Translations under genes and position numbers: made by a program
The notes under the pieces: model-generated
Told to the model about the DNA's origin: nothing
Seen by the model: the letters and a program-made list of their open reading frames with translations, nothing else
Databases searched by the model: none
In this document: in pieces, positions 1 to 6,540 of the stretch
How the letters are laid out: every line of letters begins with the position of its first letter
How positions within the stretch are numbered: position 1 is the first letter of the stretch
DNA from: Synergistaceae bacterium
GTDB lineage: Bacteria; Synergistota; Synergistia; Synergistales; Synergistaceae
Length of the DNA stretch: 18,198 nt
Assembly (NCBI GenBank): GCA_031273585.1
Contig: JAISRP010000161.1
Location: forward strand, 1-18,198
Direction: 5' to 3'

Positions 1-2
1 CG

Positions 3-602
3 ATAATTAGGGGCTACGGCGCGGAGATAGTGGAGACGAGCCCGCTCGAGGGCTCCGACGGCGCGTACCTCTCGGCCAGGGCGGCGGTGGAGGACGATCC
101 GGGGCGGTTTTTCTATCCCGATCAGTACAACAACGTAGAGAACCCTAGGGCTCATTATGAGACGACCGGCGTCGAGATCTGGAATCAGACGGGGGGAAGG
201 GTTACGCATTTTATAGCGGGCATGGGCACGTCCGGCACCTTTATGGGGGTCTCCCGCCGACTGAAGGACTACGATCCAGGGATCAGGACGATAGCTGTGC
301 AGCCCGATTCGCCGCTGCACGGCATAGAGGGCACGAAGCACATGGGCTCCACCATCAGGCCGGGAATTTACGACGAGGGGATGATCGACGGCGTAATCAC
401 GGTCTCCACCGACGCCGCATACGCCATGACGCGCCGGCTGGCGCGGGCTGAGGGGGTCTTCGTCGGCATAAGCTCCGGCGCTAACGTGGCGGCCGCTCTC
501 GAACTGGCCCGCGCCCTGCCAAGGGGCTCCGTGGTCGTGACTATCCTCTGCGACAGCGGTTCCAGGTACATATACGACTCGTTCTGGGAGGCCGCGGAGT
601 GA
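3..602 (+). CDS. cysM: CysM-type cysteine synthase, C-terminal part (start outside window)
   Basis: This is a PLP-dependent beta-replacement enzyme that makes cysteine from an activated serine and a sulfur donor. The reading frame is open from base 3, so the N-terminal third, with the PLP lysine, lies upstream. Visible family features are the N-N-V-E-N-P-R-A-H-Y-E-T-T-G segment, the PLP-phosphate loop GTSGTF, the ISSGAN stretch and the closing SGSRYIYDSFW. The stop codon overlaps the GTG of the next gene (GTGA), so the two are translationally coupled. The neighbours (JAMM protease, CysO-like carrier, MoeZ-like E1) match the M. tuberculosis cysM/cysO/mec set, in which CysM takes sulfur from a protein thiocarboxylate rather than sulfide. 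Whether the serine substrate is O-phosphoserine or O-acetylserine cannot be settled here; the serine acetyltransferase downstream favours O-acetylserine. The family call is firm and the donor assignment is inferred. Confidence 0.9.
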   Translation: MIRGYGAEIVETSPLEGSDGAYLSARAAVEDDPGRFFYPDQYNNVENPRAHYETTGVEIWNQTGGRVTHFIAGMGTSGTFMGVSRRLKDYDPGIRTIAVQPDSPLHGIEGTKHMGSTIRPGIYDEGMIDGVITVSTDAAYAMTRRLARAEGVFVGISSGANVAAALELARALPRGSVVVTILCDSGSRYIYDSFWEAAE

Positions 603-1021
603 TATCGCTGGGACGCGCCGTCAGGCTCGCCATAAATGCCGAGGGGGAACGTGCGTACCCGGACGAGTGCTGCGGAGTCATGCTCGGATCGATCGGAGAG
701 GCCGGAGATCGCAGGGTGACGGCAATCATCGGGGTCGAGAACGCGAGGGAGGATGGGGAGCGGTACCATCGCTTCGTGATAGAGCCGGAGGACTTCATGA
801 GGGCGGAGGCGGAGGCGCGCAGGATGGGGCTCGACGTGCTGGGCTTTTACCACTCGCACCCGGATCACCCGGCCGAGCCGTCGGACTACGACCGCGAGCA
901 CGCCATGCCCTTCTACTCTTATGTGATCGTGTCGGTCGAGGAGGGGACCGCATCCGAGCTGACGAGCTGGGAGCTGGCGGCCGACCGCTCGGAATTCTTC
1001 AGGATGTCATGCGGCGAGTGA
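599..1021 (+). CDS. mec: Mec+-type JAMM/MPN metallopeptidase
   Basis: The predicted protein has 140 residues and is a zinc metallopeptidase of the JAB1/MPN/Mov34 (JAMM) family. The full catalytic signature is visible: Glu23 in PDECCG, then His85-Ser-His87, seven residues, Ser95, two residues and Asp98, which fits HxH-x7-S-x2-D exactly. In M. tuberculosis, Mec+ cuts the new cysteine from the CysO-cysteine adduct; related enzymes such as QbsD trim residues after the carrier Gly-Gly. Both jobs fit here, because the CysO-like protein downstream carries five residues after its Gly-Gly. The GTG start overlaps the cysM stop. A 96-base repeat copy with a terminator-like hairpin follows the stop codon, so this gene probably ends the cysM transcription unit. 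Confidence 0.92.
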   Translation: MISLGRAVRLAINAEGERAYPDECCGVMLGSIGEAGDRRVTAIIGVENAREDGERYHRFVIEPEDFMRAEAEARRMGLDVLGFYHSHPDHPAEPSDYDREHAMPFYSYVIVSVEEGTASELTSWELAADRSEFFRMSCGE

Positions 1022-1033
1022 GGCTACGGGAGG

Positions 1034-1129
1034 AAGACCGTGGGCGCCGCCCACGCCCGCCGGGGGACCAGTCCCCCGGACCCCCGATGTCTTTTTTTTA
1101 TTTTCGCCCTGCGGGCGAAAATAAAAAAA
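1034..1129 (+). repeat. Mosaic intergenic repeat, copy 1 (5' half only)
   Basis: This is the left half of the dispersed repeat that is also seen near 2702, 6342, 8374, 12244 and 14951. It begins AAGACCGTGGGCGCCGCCCACG, which forms a stem (CGTGGGC/GCCCACG), then a GC hairpin, a T8 tract and a perfect palindrome with 17-base arms (1093-1109 and 1113-1129) and a TGC loop. The right half, with the CCAGGGAGC and TTGGGGC stems, is missing in this copy. It lies between mec and cysO. Confidence 0.85.
1060..1099 (+). terminator. Terminator-like hairpin plus T tract in repeat copy 1
   Basis: CCGGGGGAC pairs with GTCCCCCGG in a nine-base stem (1060-1079), and eight T follow at 1092-1099. The 12-base gap between stem and T tract is longer than in a classical intrinsic terminator. 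The position just after mec fits a transcript end. Confidence 0.5.
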
Positions 1130-1158
1130 CTGATGGGAGGGGCGGACTCAGGCGGGAA

Positions 1159-1197
1159 TTTATATATGCCGCTCAATGCAACTATATATAAAGGAGG
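1159..1197 (+). promoter_or_regulatory. AT-only inverted repeat touching the cysO ribosome binding site
   Basis: TTTATATAT (1159-1167) and ATATATAAA (1184-1192) form a perfect nine-base inverted repeat with a 16-base loop. The right arm runs straight into GGAGG (1193-1197), the Shine-Dalgarno sequence of cysO. It could be a weak, temperature-sensitive mRNA hairpin, or simply AT-rich promoter DNA (TATATA boxes) driving the cysO-moeZ unit. The sequence does not decide between them. Confidence 0.35.
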
Positions 1198-1206
1198 AGA
1201 TGGGCA

Positions 1207-1497
1207 ATGCCGGTTACGATTCTGATTCCTACGGCGCTTCGCGCCTTCACCGATGGCAGGTCGGAGGTCCAGGCGCGTGGGGCGACTGCTGGCGAGGCCA
1301 TTGCTGCCTTCGCCGATGATTATCCCGATATAAGGCGGCACCTGTACGACGACAGCGGAGTTCTGCGCTCGTTTATAAACGTGTACCTCGGCGAGACGAA
1401 CATAAAGAACCTGGAGGGAGCGGGGACGCCGGTTAAGGACGGGGACATCCTGATGCTGGTGCCGGCCATTGCCGGCGGGACGTCCGAGGCGGAATGA
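1207..1497 (+). CDS. cysO: CysO-like ubiquitin-fold sulfur-carrier protein
   Basis: The 96-residue predicted protein is a ThiS/MoaD-fold sulfur carrier. It opens MPVTILIPTALR, close to the start of M. tuberculosis CysO, and ends VPAIAGG followed by TSEAE. The Gly90-Gly91 pair is the site that an E1 enzyme adenylates and sulfurates to a thiocarboxylate. The five residues after Gly-Gly would block that, so trimming, most likely by the JAMM protease upstream, would be needed first. M. tuberculosis CysO is known to end at Gly-Gly. A strong AAGGAGG lies ten bases before the ATG. The stop overlaps the E1 gene start (ATGA), giving coupled translation of carrier and activating enzyme. No thiamine or molybdopterin genes are nearby. 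Confidence 0.9.
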   Translation: MPVTILIPTALRAFTDGRSEVQARGATAGEAIAAFADDYPDIRRHLYDDSGVLRSFINVYLGETNIKNLEGAGTPVKDGDILMLVPAIAGGTSEAE

Positions 1498-2660
1498 AAT
1501 TGATTCCTGACGAGAGGACGAGCGACCTCTCGAACGACGAGATATCGCGCTACAGCCGGCACCTGCTGCTGCCTGAGGTCGGCATCGACGGGCAGAAGCG
1601 CCTCAAGGCTGCCAAGGTCCTCATTGTGGGGACGGGCGGGCTCGGCGCTCCTCTGGCGCTGTACCTGGCTGCCGCCGGAGTGGGGACTCTGGGGCTCGTC
1701 GACTTTGACCGGGTCGAGGCCTCGAACCTTCAGAGGCAGATTATTCACAGCACGAGGGACATAGACAGGCCGAAGGTATATTCCGCGAAGGACCGCATCA
1801 GGGGGCTGAACCCTGGGGTCGAGGTCGTGCTCTATGACACCCTGCTCGCGAGCGAAAACGCCCTCGGCATAATGCGCGGCTATGACGTGGTGGCCGACGG
1901 CACTGACAATTATCAGACGAGATATCTGGTTAACGACGCCTGCGTCCTGCTCGGCATCCCCAACGTCTATGGCTCGATCTACCAGTTCGAGGGACAGGCC
2001 AGCGTGTTCTACGCCGGGAAGGGCCCGTGTTATCGATGTCTCTACCCGGCGCCCCCTCCCCCCGGCCTCGTCCCATCCTGCGCCGAGGGCGGGGTAGTTG
2101 GGGTGCTGCCGGGCATAGTCGGAACGATACAGGCGTGCGAGGTGATAAAGCTCATAGTCGGCGGCGGGGACTCTCTCATAGGGCGGCTTCTGCTCTTCGA
2201 CGCGTGGCGGATGAAGTTCCGCGAGCTTAAGGTGGAGCGCGACGAAAATTGCCCAATATGCGGCGCCGACCCGAGCATTCGGGAGCTGATCGACTACGAG
2301 AGGTTCTGCGGGATCACCATCGACCAGGACGAGGAACCGGTCGAGACGATCACGGCGGTCGGACTGAAGGAGCGGATCGACAGGGGGGACCCGCTCCAGA
2401 TCATAGACATCCGCGAGCCGCACGAGCGGGCCATCGCGAAATTTCCAGGATCGAAGGCCATCCCCCTGGGGCAGATGGCGCGTCGCATTGACGAATTTGA
2501 CCAGTCGGTGGACGCCGTGTTCCTCTGCAAGATAGGACGCCGCAGCATATTCGCCATCCGCGCCCTGAGGGACGCGGGATACGCCGGCAGGCTCCTCAAC
2601 CTCGAGGATGGCGTCAACGCATGGGCCAGGGACGTGGACAGAAGCCTGCCGCAGTACTGA
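1494..2660 (+). CDS. moeZ: MoeZ-like E1 adenylyltransferase/sulfurtransferase with C-terminal rhodanese domain
   Basis: The 388-residue product fuses a ThiF/MoeB E1 domain (about 15-270) to a rhodanese domain (about 285-380). Visible features are the ATP loop VGTGGLG (45-51), the zinc pairs Cys179/Cys182 and Cys253/Cys256, a conserved CAEGG (Cys196), and the rhodanese active-site loop CKIGRRS with Cys345. Such enzymes adenylate the carrier's C-terminal glycine, then hand on sulfur from the rhodanese persulfide to give the thiocarboxylate. In M. tuberculosis, MoeZ does this for CysO. The four-base overlap with cysO points to the same partner here. The rhodanese domain needs a sulfur source, and the desulfurase gene downstream is the obvious candidate. 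A long repeat copy follows 41 bases after the stop. Confidence 0.92.
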   Translation: MKLIPDERTSDLSNDEISRYSRHLLLPEVGIDGQKRLKAAKVLIVGTGGLGAPLALYLAAAGVGTLGLVDFDRVEASNLQRQIIHSTRDIDRPKVYSAKDRIRGLNPGVEVVLYDTLLASENALGIMRGYDVVADGTDNYQTRYLVNDACVLLGIPNVYGSIYQFEGQASVFYAGKGPCYRCLYPAPPPPGLVPSCAEGGVVGVLPGIVGTIQACEVIKLIVGGGDSLIGRLLLFDAWRMKFRELKVERDENCPICGADPSIRELIDYERFCGITIDQDEEPVETITAVGLKERIDRGDPLQIIDIREPHERAIAKFPGSKAIPLGQMARRIDEFDQSVDAVFLCKIGRRSIFAIRALRDAGYAGRLLNLEDGVNAWARDVDRSLPQY

Positions 2661-2727
2661 CAGACAATACCTGAGGGGAGGGCGTGCAAAACCGCAGGTT
2701 CAAGACCGTGGGCGCCGCCCACGCCCG

Positions 2728-2767
2728 CCGGGGGACCCGTCCCCCGGACCCCCGTTTTCTTTTTTTT
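2728..2767 (+). terminator. Terminator-like hairpin plus T tract in repeat copy 2, plus strand
   Basis: CCGGGGGAC pairs with GTCCCCCGG (2728-2747; loop CC), and a T8 tract follows at 2760-2767. It lies downstream of moeZ and could end that transcript. Confidence 0.5.
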
Positions 2768-2792
2768 GATTTTCGCCCGTAGGGCGAAAATC

Positions 2793-2831
2793 AAAAAAAG
2801 CGAATAGGGTCCAGGGAGCTGGGCTCCCTGG
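2793..2831 (-). terminator. Terminator-like hairpin plus T tract in repeat copy 2, minus strand
   Basis: On the minus strand CCAGGGAGC/GCTCCCTGG (2811-2831, nine-base stem, three-base loop) is followed by a T7 run (the A7 at 2793-2799). No minus-strand gene reads into it here, so it would only stop antisense transcription. Confidence 0.35.
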
Positions 2832-2939
2832 CGGGGTTTGGGGCGGAGCCCCAAGGTCTTTCTCGCGGATATAAGGCGGCAAGAATCATCCGTTCCGGGA
2901 TGCCGGGATGAATCTAACTACACTATGGGAGGAAACGAC

Positions 2940-3890
2940 ATGTCAGAGAAACCTATCGTCAATGCGCTCAGCCGCGAGGCGGCATATCTGCTTGCAAACG
3001 TAACGAAGACCGCGCCGCAGTTCGGCGCGCTCACCCCGAGGTGGCTCACGAAGGTGTTGGAGTTCAAGGGGCTCGAGGCCGGCATCTACAGGGTAAACAG
3101 GGTGGTCGAGGGCGACACCCCGCTCGACGCACTCTGCAGCAAGGATCCGAACAGGGCGGAAATTCCCCAGGGCTACGTCGAGTACGAGAGGAAGCCCCGC
3201 GAGTACCAGCTGCAGTCGATCTCCACGATCATCAACGTGGATACGAAGGTGTCGGATGTCTACAGCTCCCCCTACGACCAGATCGGCGAGCAGATTGCGC
3301 TGGCCATCGAGAGCCTCAAGGAGCGTCAGGAGAGCCAGATCGTCAACAGCGACGACTACGGGCTGCTGAAGAACACAGTCGACTCCCAGCGCGTCCAGAC
3401 GAGGGACGGCAGGCCGATGCCGGACGACTTGGACGAGCTCATAACGAGGGTGTGGAAGGAGCCATCCTTCTTCCTGGCGCACCCGAGGGCGGTCGCCGCC
3501 TTCGAGCGCGAGTGCACCAGGCGCGGCGTGCCGCCCGTGACGACGAATATAGCGGGGGGCGTCTTCATAACGTGGCGCGGTATACCGATCATCCCCACCG
3601 ACAAGCTCTTCGTCGACGGCCAGAAGAATCCGCGCGGCAAGACCGGCAAGACGAACATACTGCTGGTCCGCACCGGGGAGGCCAAGCGGGGCGTCATAGG
3701 CCTCTATCAGGCCGGGCTGCCCAACGAGCAGTCGAGGGGCCTCTCCGTCCGCTTTCGCGGCATAGACGACGACGGCGTCGCGTCCTATCTGCTGTCGCTG
3801 TACTGCTCGGCCGCGGTCCTCGCCGACGACGCCGTAGCGGTGCTGGAGGACGTGGAAATCGGGGATTACTATGACTACAAGACCATCTGA
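2940..3890 (+). CDS. Family 2A (SrpI-type) encapsulin shell protein
   Basis: The 316-residue product is a shell protein with the HK97 capsid fold that self-assembles into a nanocompartment. The match to Synechococcus SrpI is clear from recall: LANVTKTAPQ (18-27), LTPRWL (31-36), EAGIYRVNRVV (46-56), VSDVYSSPYDQIGEQ, WKEPSFFLAHP, TWRGIPIIP, ILLVRTGE, LSVRFRGI and a C-terminus LADDAVAVLEDVEIGDYY. Its length is that of SrpI. No cyclic-nucleotide-binding domain is present, which separates it from family 2B. The ATG at 2940 is chosen because GGGAGGA sits six bases upstream. The cysteine desulfurase gene starts inside its last codons. Family 2A shells are known to load a cysteine desulfurase, and in Acinetobacter such compartments store elemental sulfur. 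Storage here is therefore likely but inferred. It is not a phage capsid: no phage genes are near. Confidence 0.95.
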   Translation: MSEKPIVNALSREAAYLLANVTKTAPQFGALTPRWLTKVLEFKGLEAGIYRVNRVVEGDTPLDALCSKDPNRAEIPQGYVEYERKPREYQLQSISTIINVDTKVSDVYSSPYDQIGEQIALAIESLKERQESQIVNSDDYGLLKNTVDSQRVQTRDGRPMPDDLDELITRVWKEPSFFLAHPRAVAAFERECTRRGVPPVTTNIAGGVFITWRGIPIIPTDKLFVDGQKNPRGKTGKTNILLVRTGEAKRGVIGLYQAGLPNEQSRGLSVRFRGIDDDGVASYLLSLYCSAAVLADDAVAVLEDVEIGDYYDYKTI

Positions 3891-5333
3891 CGCCGGACCG
3901 TACGGCTCGTGGGGTTCTCCTCCCGAGGCGTATGGCCTGCCCGGCGAGGATGAGCTGGCATCCCTCGCCGCGAGCTGCTTCCCTGAGTTCGGCCGCCGTT
4001 GGGACGCGCCTCTCGATGCGGCCTACAGGCCGACCGTGGCCCCGGCCGACGGAAATTTGCCGGCGGGGTCCCCGGCGCGGGCGGTTGACCACGGCTTGTT
4101 GAGTCTGCCCCGCGTCGGCAGCGTGCCGCTCGAGAAGATCCGCTCGGATTTTCCCATCCTCTCTGAGAGGGTGAACGGGCATGAGCTCGTGTGGCTCGAC
4201 AACGCCGCCACGACTCAGCGCCCGAGGCAGGTGATAGAGAGGCTCACATACTACTACGAGCACGAGAACTCGAACGTGCACCGCGGCGCTCACACGTTGG
4301 CGGCCCGCGCGACGGACGCGTACGAGGATGCCAGGGCCAGGGTGTCCGACTTCATCTGGGCGGGAAGCGCGGACAGCATCGTATTCGTGCGAGGCACGAC
4401 GGAGGGGCTGAACCTGGTTGCCAACGCATACGTGAAGCCGATATTGAGCCCCGGCGACGAGATAATCATAACGTACCTCGAACATCACGCTAATATCGTG
4501 CCCTGGCAGCTCGTGGCGGAGGAGACCGGGGCTGTGCTGCGGGCAGCCCCCGTCGACGACTCGGGGCAGATAATCCTGTCCGATTACGCGAGGCTCTTTA
4601 ACAGGAACACCAGGTTCGTCTCGATGACCCACGTCTCGAACGCCATCGGGACGGTCGCGCCGGTTCAGGAGATGACGACGATCGCGCGCGGATACGGCGT
4701 GCGGACCTGCGTGGATGGCGCTCAGTCCGTGTCTCACATGCCGGTCGACGTATCGTCGATTGGCGCGGACTTCTTCGTATTCTCAGGGCACAAGATCTTC
4801 GGTCCCAACGGCATAGGCGTGACATACGGGCGAGGGGACGCCCTGGAGGCGGCGCGCCCGTGGCAGGGGGGCGGCAACATGATCTCGGACGTCACATTCG
4901 AGCGGACCCTCTATCAGCGCGCGCCAAAAAATTCGAGGCCGGCACCGGCAGCATAGCCGACGCGGTGGGGCTCGCCGCCGCCATCGACTACGTCTCATCC
5001 ATAGGGATGGAGAACATAGCCCGGCACGAACGGAGCCTGCTCGAGTACGGGGCGGACGAGCTCCGCTCGGTCCCAGGGCTGACGCTAGTCGGCTCGGCCG
5101 CGGAGAGGGCAGGGGTGCTGTCGTTCGTGCTGGACGGGCACTCCAACGAGGAGGTGGGCAAATATCTGGACGGATCCGGCATCGCGGTGCGCGCCGGACA
5201 TCACTGCGCGCAGCCCATACTCCGCCGCCTCGGGTACGAGGGAACGGTGCGCGCCTCGCTCGCGCTCTACAACACGCCGGGCGAGATAGAGCTGCTGGCC
5301 CGCAGGCTGCACGAGCTCGCGCGCCGGGCGTGA
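3871..5333 (+). CDS. Encapsulin-associated SufS-type cysteine desulfurase with N-terminal extension, interrupted by a -1 frameshift
   Basis: This PLP enzyme takes sulfur from cysteine as a persulfide, leaving alanine. Residues 1-86 have no SufS counterpart and are rich in Gly, Pro, Ala and Ser with a short LASLAASCF-like segment near 29; extensions of this kind load the enzyme into family 2A shells. The SufS core follows from VPLEKIRSDFPIL. Visible sites are LDNAATTQRP, LEHHANIVPW, the PLP lysine in SGHKIFGPNG (Lys308) and, after the frameshift, the active Cys in RAGHHCAQP (near 446). The first frame runs to a stop at 4956 and the core resumes one frame back at KFEAGTGSIADAVGLAAAI. The break is the A6 run at 4926-4931. 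One extra A, or a -1 slip, restores a protein of about 487 residues. The start overlaps the encapsulin end by 20 bases. The truncated product would lack the catalytic Cys. Confidence 0.9.
4926..4949 (+). other. A6 frameshift site with slippery heptamer and short hairpin
   Basis: The upstream frame reads CCA AAA AAT, so the heptamer A-AAA-AAT (4926-4932) fits the X-XXY-YYZ form needed for -1 slippage. A short GCCGG/CCGGC hairpin lies at 4938-4949, five bases downstream. The post-slip frame resumes with TTC GAG, matching the expected SufS sequence. A single missing A from sequencing or a real mutation explains the break equally well or better. Confidence 0.5.
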
Positions 5334-5350
5334 CGCGGGCTCGTCCCGCG
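5334..5350 (+). other. Intercistronic hairpin between desulfurase and serine acetyltransferase genes
   Basis: CGCGGG and CCCGCG form a perfect six-base stem with loop CTCGT, starting right after the desulfurase stop. No T tract follows, so it is not a usual terminator. It may protect or process the mRNA between the two genes. Confidence 0.35.
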
Positions 5351-5384
5351 CCATGCGGCGTCCGTCCGACGGAGGGGGATCACT

Positions 5385-6326
5385 GTGGAGGAACCTGAAA
5401 ATCTCAATATTCACGCGCTGACGGAGATGATCCTCGCAAGTTACGACGAGGAGCCCTCCATAATAAGGATCGAGGCGAAGAACCCCATCAGCAGCGCCGC
5501 CGTCGCGGATCTGATAGTAAACCTGCGCTGCCTCGTCTTCGCCGGTTTCTTCGGACAGAAGCGGCTGAAGGCCGACTCCATCGAATATTATGCGGGCGAA
5601 CTATTGGAGGAGCTGCTGTATCACCTCCAAAAGCAGATATCCCGCGCCCTGCGGCAGGTCAGGACGGAGGGATGGGATGCCATCGAGGAATCCGGCCGCA
5701 TAGCCTGCGAATTTCTTGCGCGGATCCCGCAGATACGCCACGTCATGGCGACCGACGTGGAGGCCTTCTACGACGGAGATCCGGCCGCCTTCAGCAGGGA
5801 CGAAATAATACTGTCGTATCCGGGAATCTACGCAATCCTCGTGAACAGGCTGGCGCATGAGCTGTATCTGCTTGGGGTCCCGATGATACCCCGCATGATG
5901 ACCGAGCAAGCCCACAGCCTGACTGGCATCGACATCCACCCGGGGGCCTCCATAGGACACCACTTCTTCGTGGACCACGGCACGGGCATAGTCATCGGCG
6001 AGACGACGGAGATCGGAAACTACGTAAAGATCTATCAGGGCGTCACGCTTGGCGCGCTCTCCACCCGAGGCGGCCAGGTGCTGAGGGGGGTGAAGCGGCA
6101 CCCGACCATAGAGGATCACGTCACGATTTACTCCGGCGCGTCGATCCTTGGAGGCTCGACCGTGATAGGCGAGGGAGTCGTCATAGGCTCCAACGCCTTC
6201 ATAACGAAGAGCGTCCCGGAGAGGACCAGAGTGAGCGTCAAGAACCCCGAGCTCCAGTTCAAGGACGACGGGCAGAAGCGCAACGTCGAATTTCCGCAGG
6301 GCGAGTTCTGGGATTACGTGATATAG
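5385..6326 (+). CDS. cysE: Serine O-acetyltransferase (EpsC/CysE type)
   Basis: The 313-residue enzyme makes O-acetylserine from serine and acetyl-CoA, the carbon acceptor for cysteine synthesis. An N-terminal helical half (about 1-165) leads into a left-handed beta-helix of hexapeptide repeats. Recognisable pieces are the GIDIHPGASIGHHFFVDHGTG catalytic region with its histidines (wording split: GIDIHPGASIG then HHFFVDHGTG), VIGETTEIG, IYQGVTLGAL and VKRHPTIED. The GTG start follows GGAGGGG by seven bases. It is downstream of the desulfurase in the shell operon, as known for other family 2A encapsulin loci. It is not expected to be cargo, since no extension is evident. It would supply substrate to CysM if that enzyme uses O-acetylserine. 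A repeat copy begins 15 bases after the stop. Confidence 0.92.
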   Translation: MEEPENLNIHALTEMILASYDEEPSIIRIEAKNPISSAAVADLIVNLRCLVFAGFFGQKRLKADSIEYYAGELLEELLYHLQKQISRALRQVRTEGWDAIEESGRIACEFLARIPQIRHVMATDVEAFYDGDPAAFSRDEIILSYPGIYAILVNRLAHELYLLGVPMIPRMMTEQAHSLTGIDIHPGASIGHHFFVDHGTGIVIGETTEIGNYVKIYQGVTLGALSTRGGQVLRGVKRHPTIEDHVTIYSGASILGGSTVIGEGVVIGSNAFITKSVPERTRVSVKNPELQFKDDGQKRNVEFPQGEFWDYVI

Positions 6327-6341
6327 GGGACCGCCGGGGAT

Positions 6342-6513
6342 AAGACCGTGGCGCCGCCCACGCCCGCCGGGGGACCAGTCCCCCGGACCCCCATCCCATT
6401 TTTTTATTTTCGCCCGGCGGGCGAAAATAAAAAAATGAAAATAGGGTCCAGGGAGCTGGCAGCAGGCGAGGGGTTTGGGGCGGAGCCCCAAGGTTTTGGT
6501 CCGCGTATCTGAA
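6342..6513 (+). repeat. Mosaic intergenic repeat, copy 3
   Basis: This near-full copy has decayed parts: the first stem has lost one G, and the CCAGGGAGC arm has lost its partner (GCAGGCGAGG replaces GCTCCCTGG). The GC hairpin (6367-6386), T7 tract, central palindrome and TTGGGGC/GCCCCAA hairpin (6475-6491) are intact. It separates the encapsulin operon from the ABC transporter genes. Confidence 0.85.
6367..6405 (+). terminator. Terminator-like hairpin plus T tract after the encapsulin operon
   Basis: The nine-base GC stem 6367-6386 is followed by T7 at 6399-6405. It is the first such structure after the serine acetyltransferase gene and probably ends the encapsulin transcript. Confidence 0.5.
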
Positions 6514-6540
6514 ATTTTAATGAAGGGTGTGGAAAAAATA

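Larger units (their letters stand above)
2702..2870 (+). repeat. Mosaic intergenic repeat, copy 2 (full length)
   Basis: This is the best complete copy, about 169 bases. In order it holds: stem CGTGGGC/GCCCACG; GC hairpin 2728-2747; T tract; perfect palindrome with 18-base arms (2761-2778, 2782-2799) and loop GTA; A7 tract; hairpin CCAGGGAGC/GCTCCCTGG (2811-2831); hairpin TTGGGGC/GCCCCAA (2838-2854). Read from either strand it shows GC-rich hairpins followed by a T run. It separates moeZ from the encapsulin gene. Confidence 0.9.

Noticed and set aside
1207..2660. Thiamine (ThiS/ThiF) or molybdopterin (MoaD/MoeB) synthesis pair
   Set aside because: The carrier's N-terminus is CysO-like, and the neighbours are CysM and a JAMM protease rather than ThiG, ThiH or Moa genes.
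2940..3890. Prophage capsid gene
   Set aside because: The protein matches SrpI-type encapsulins along its length and no portal, protease, terminase or tail genes are present.
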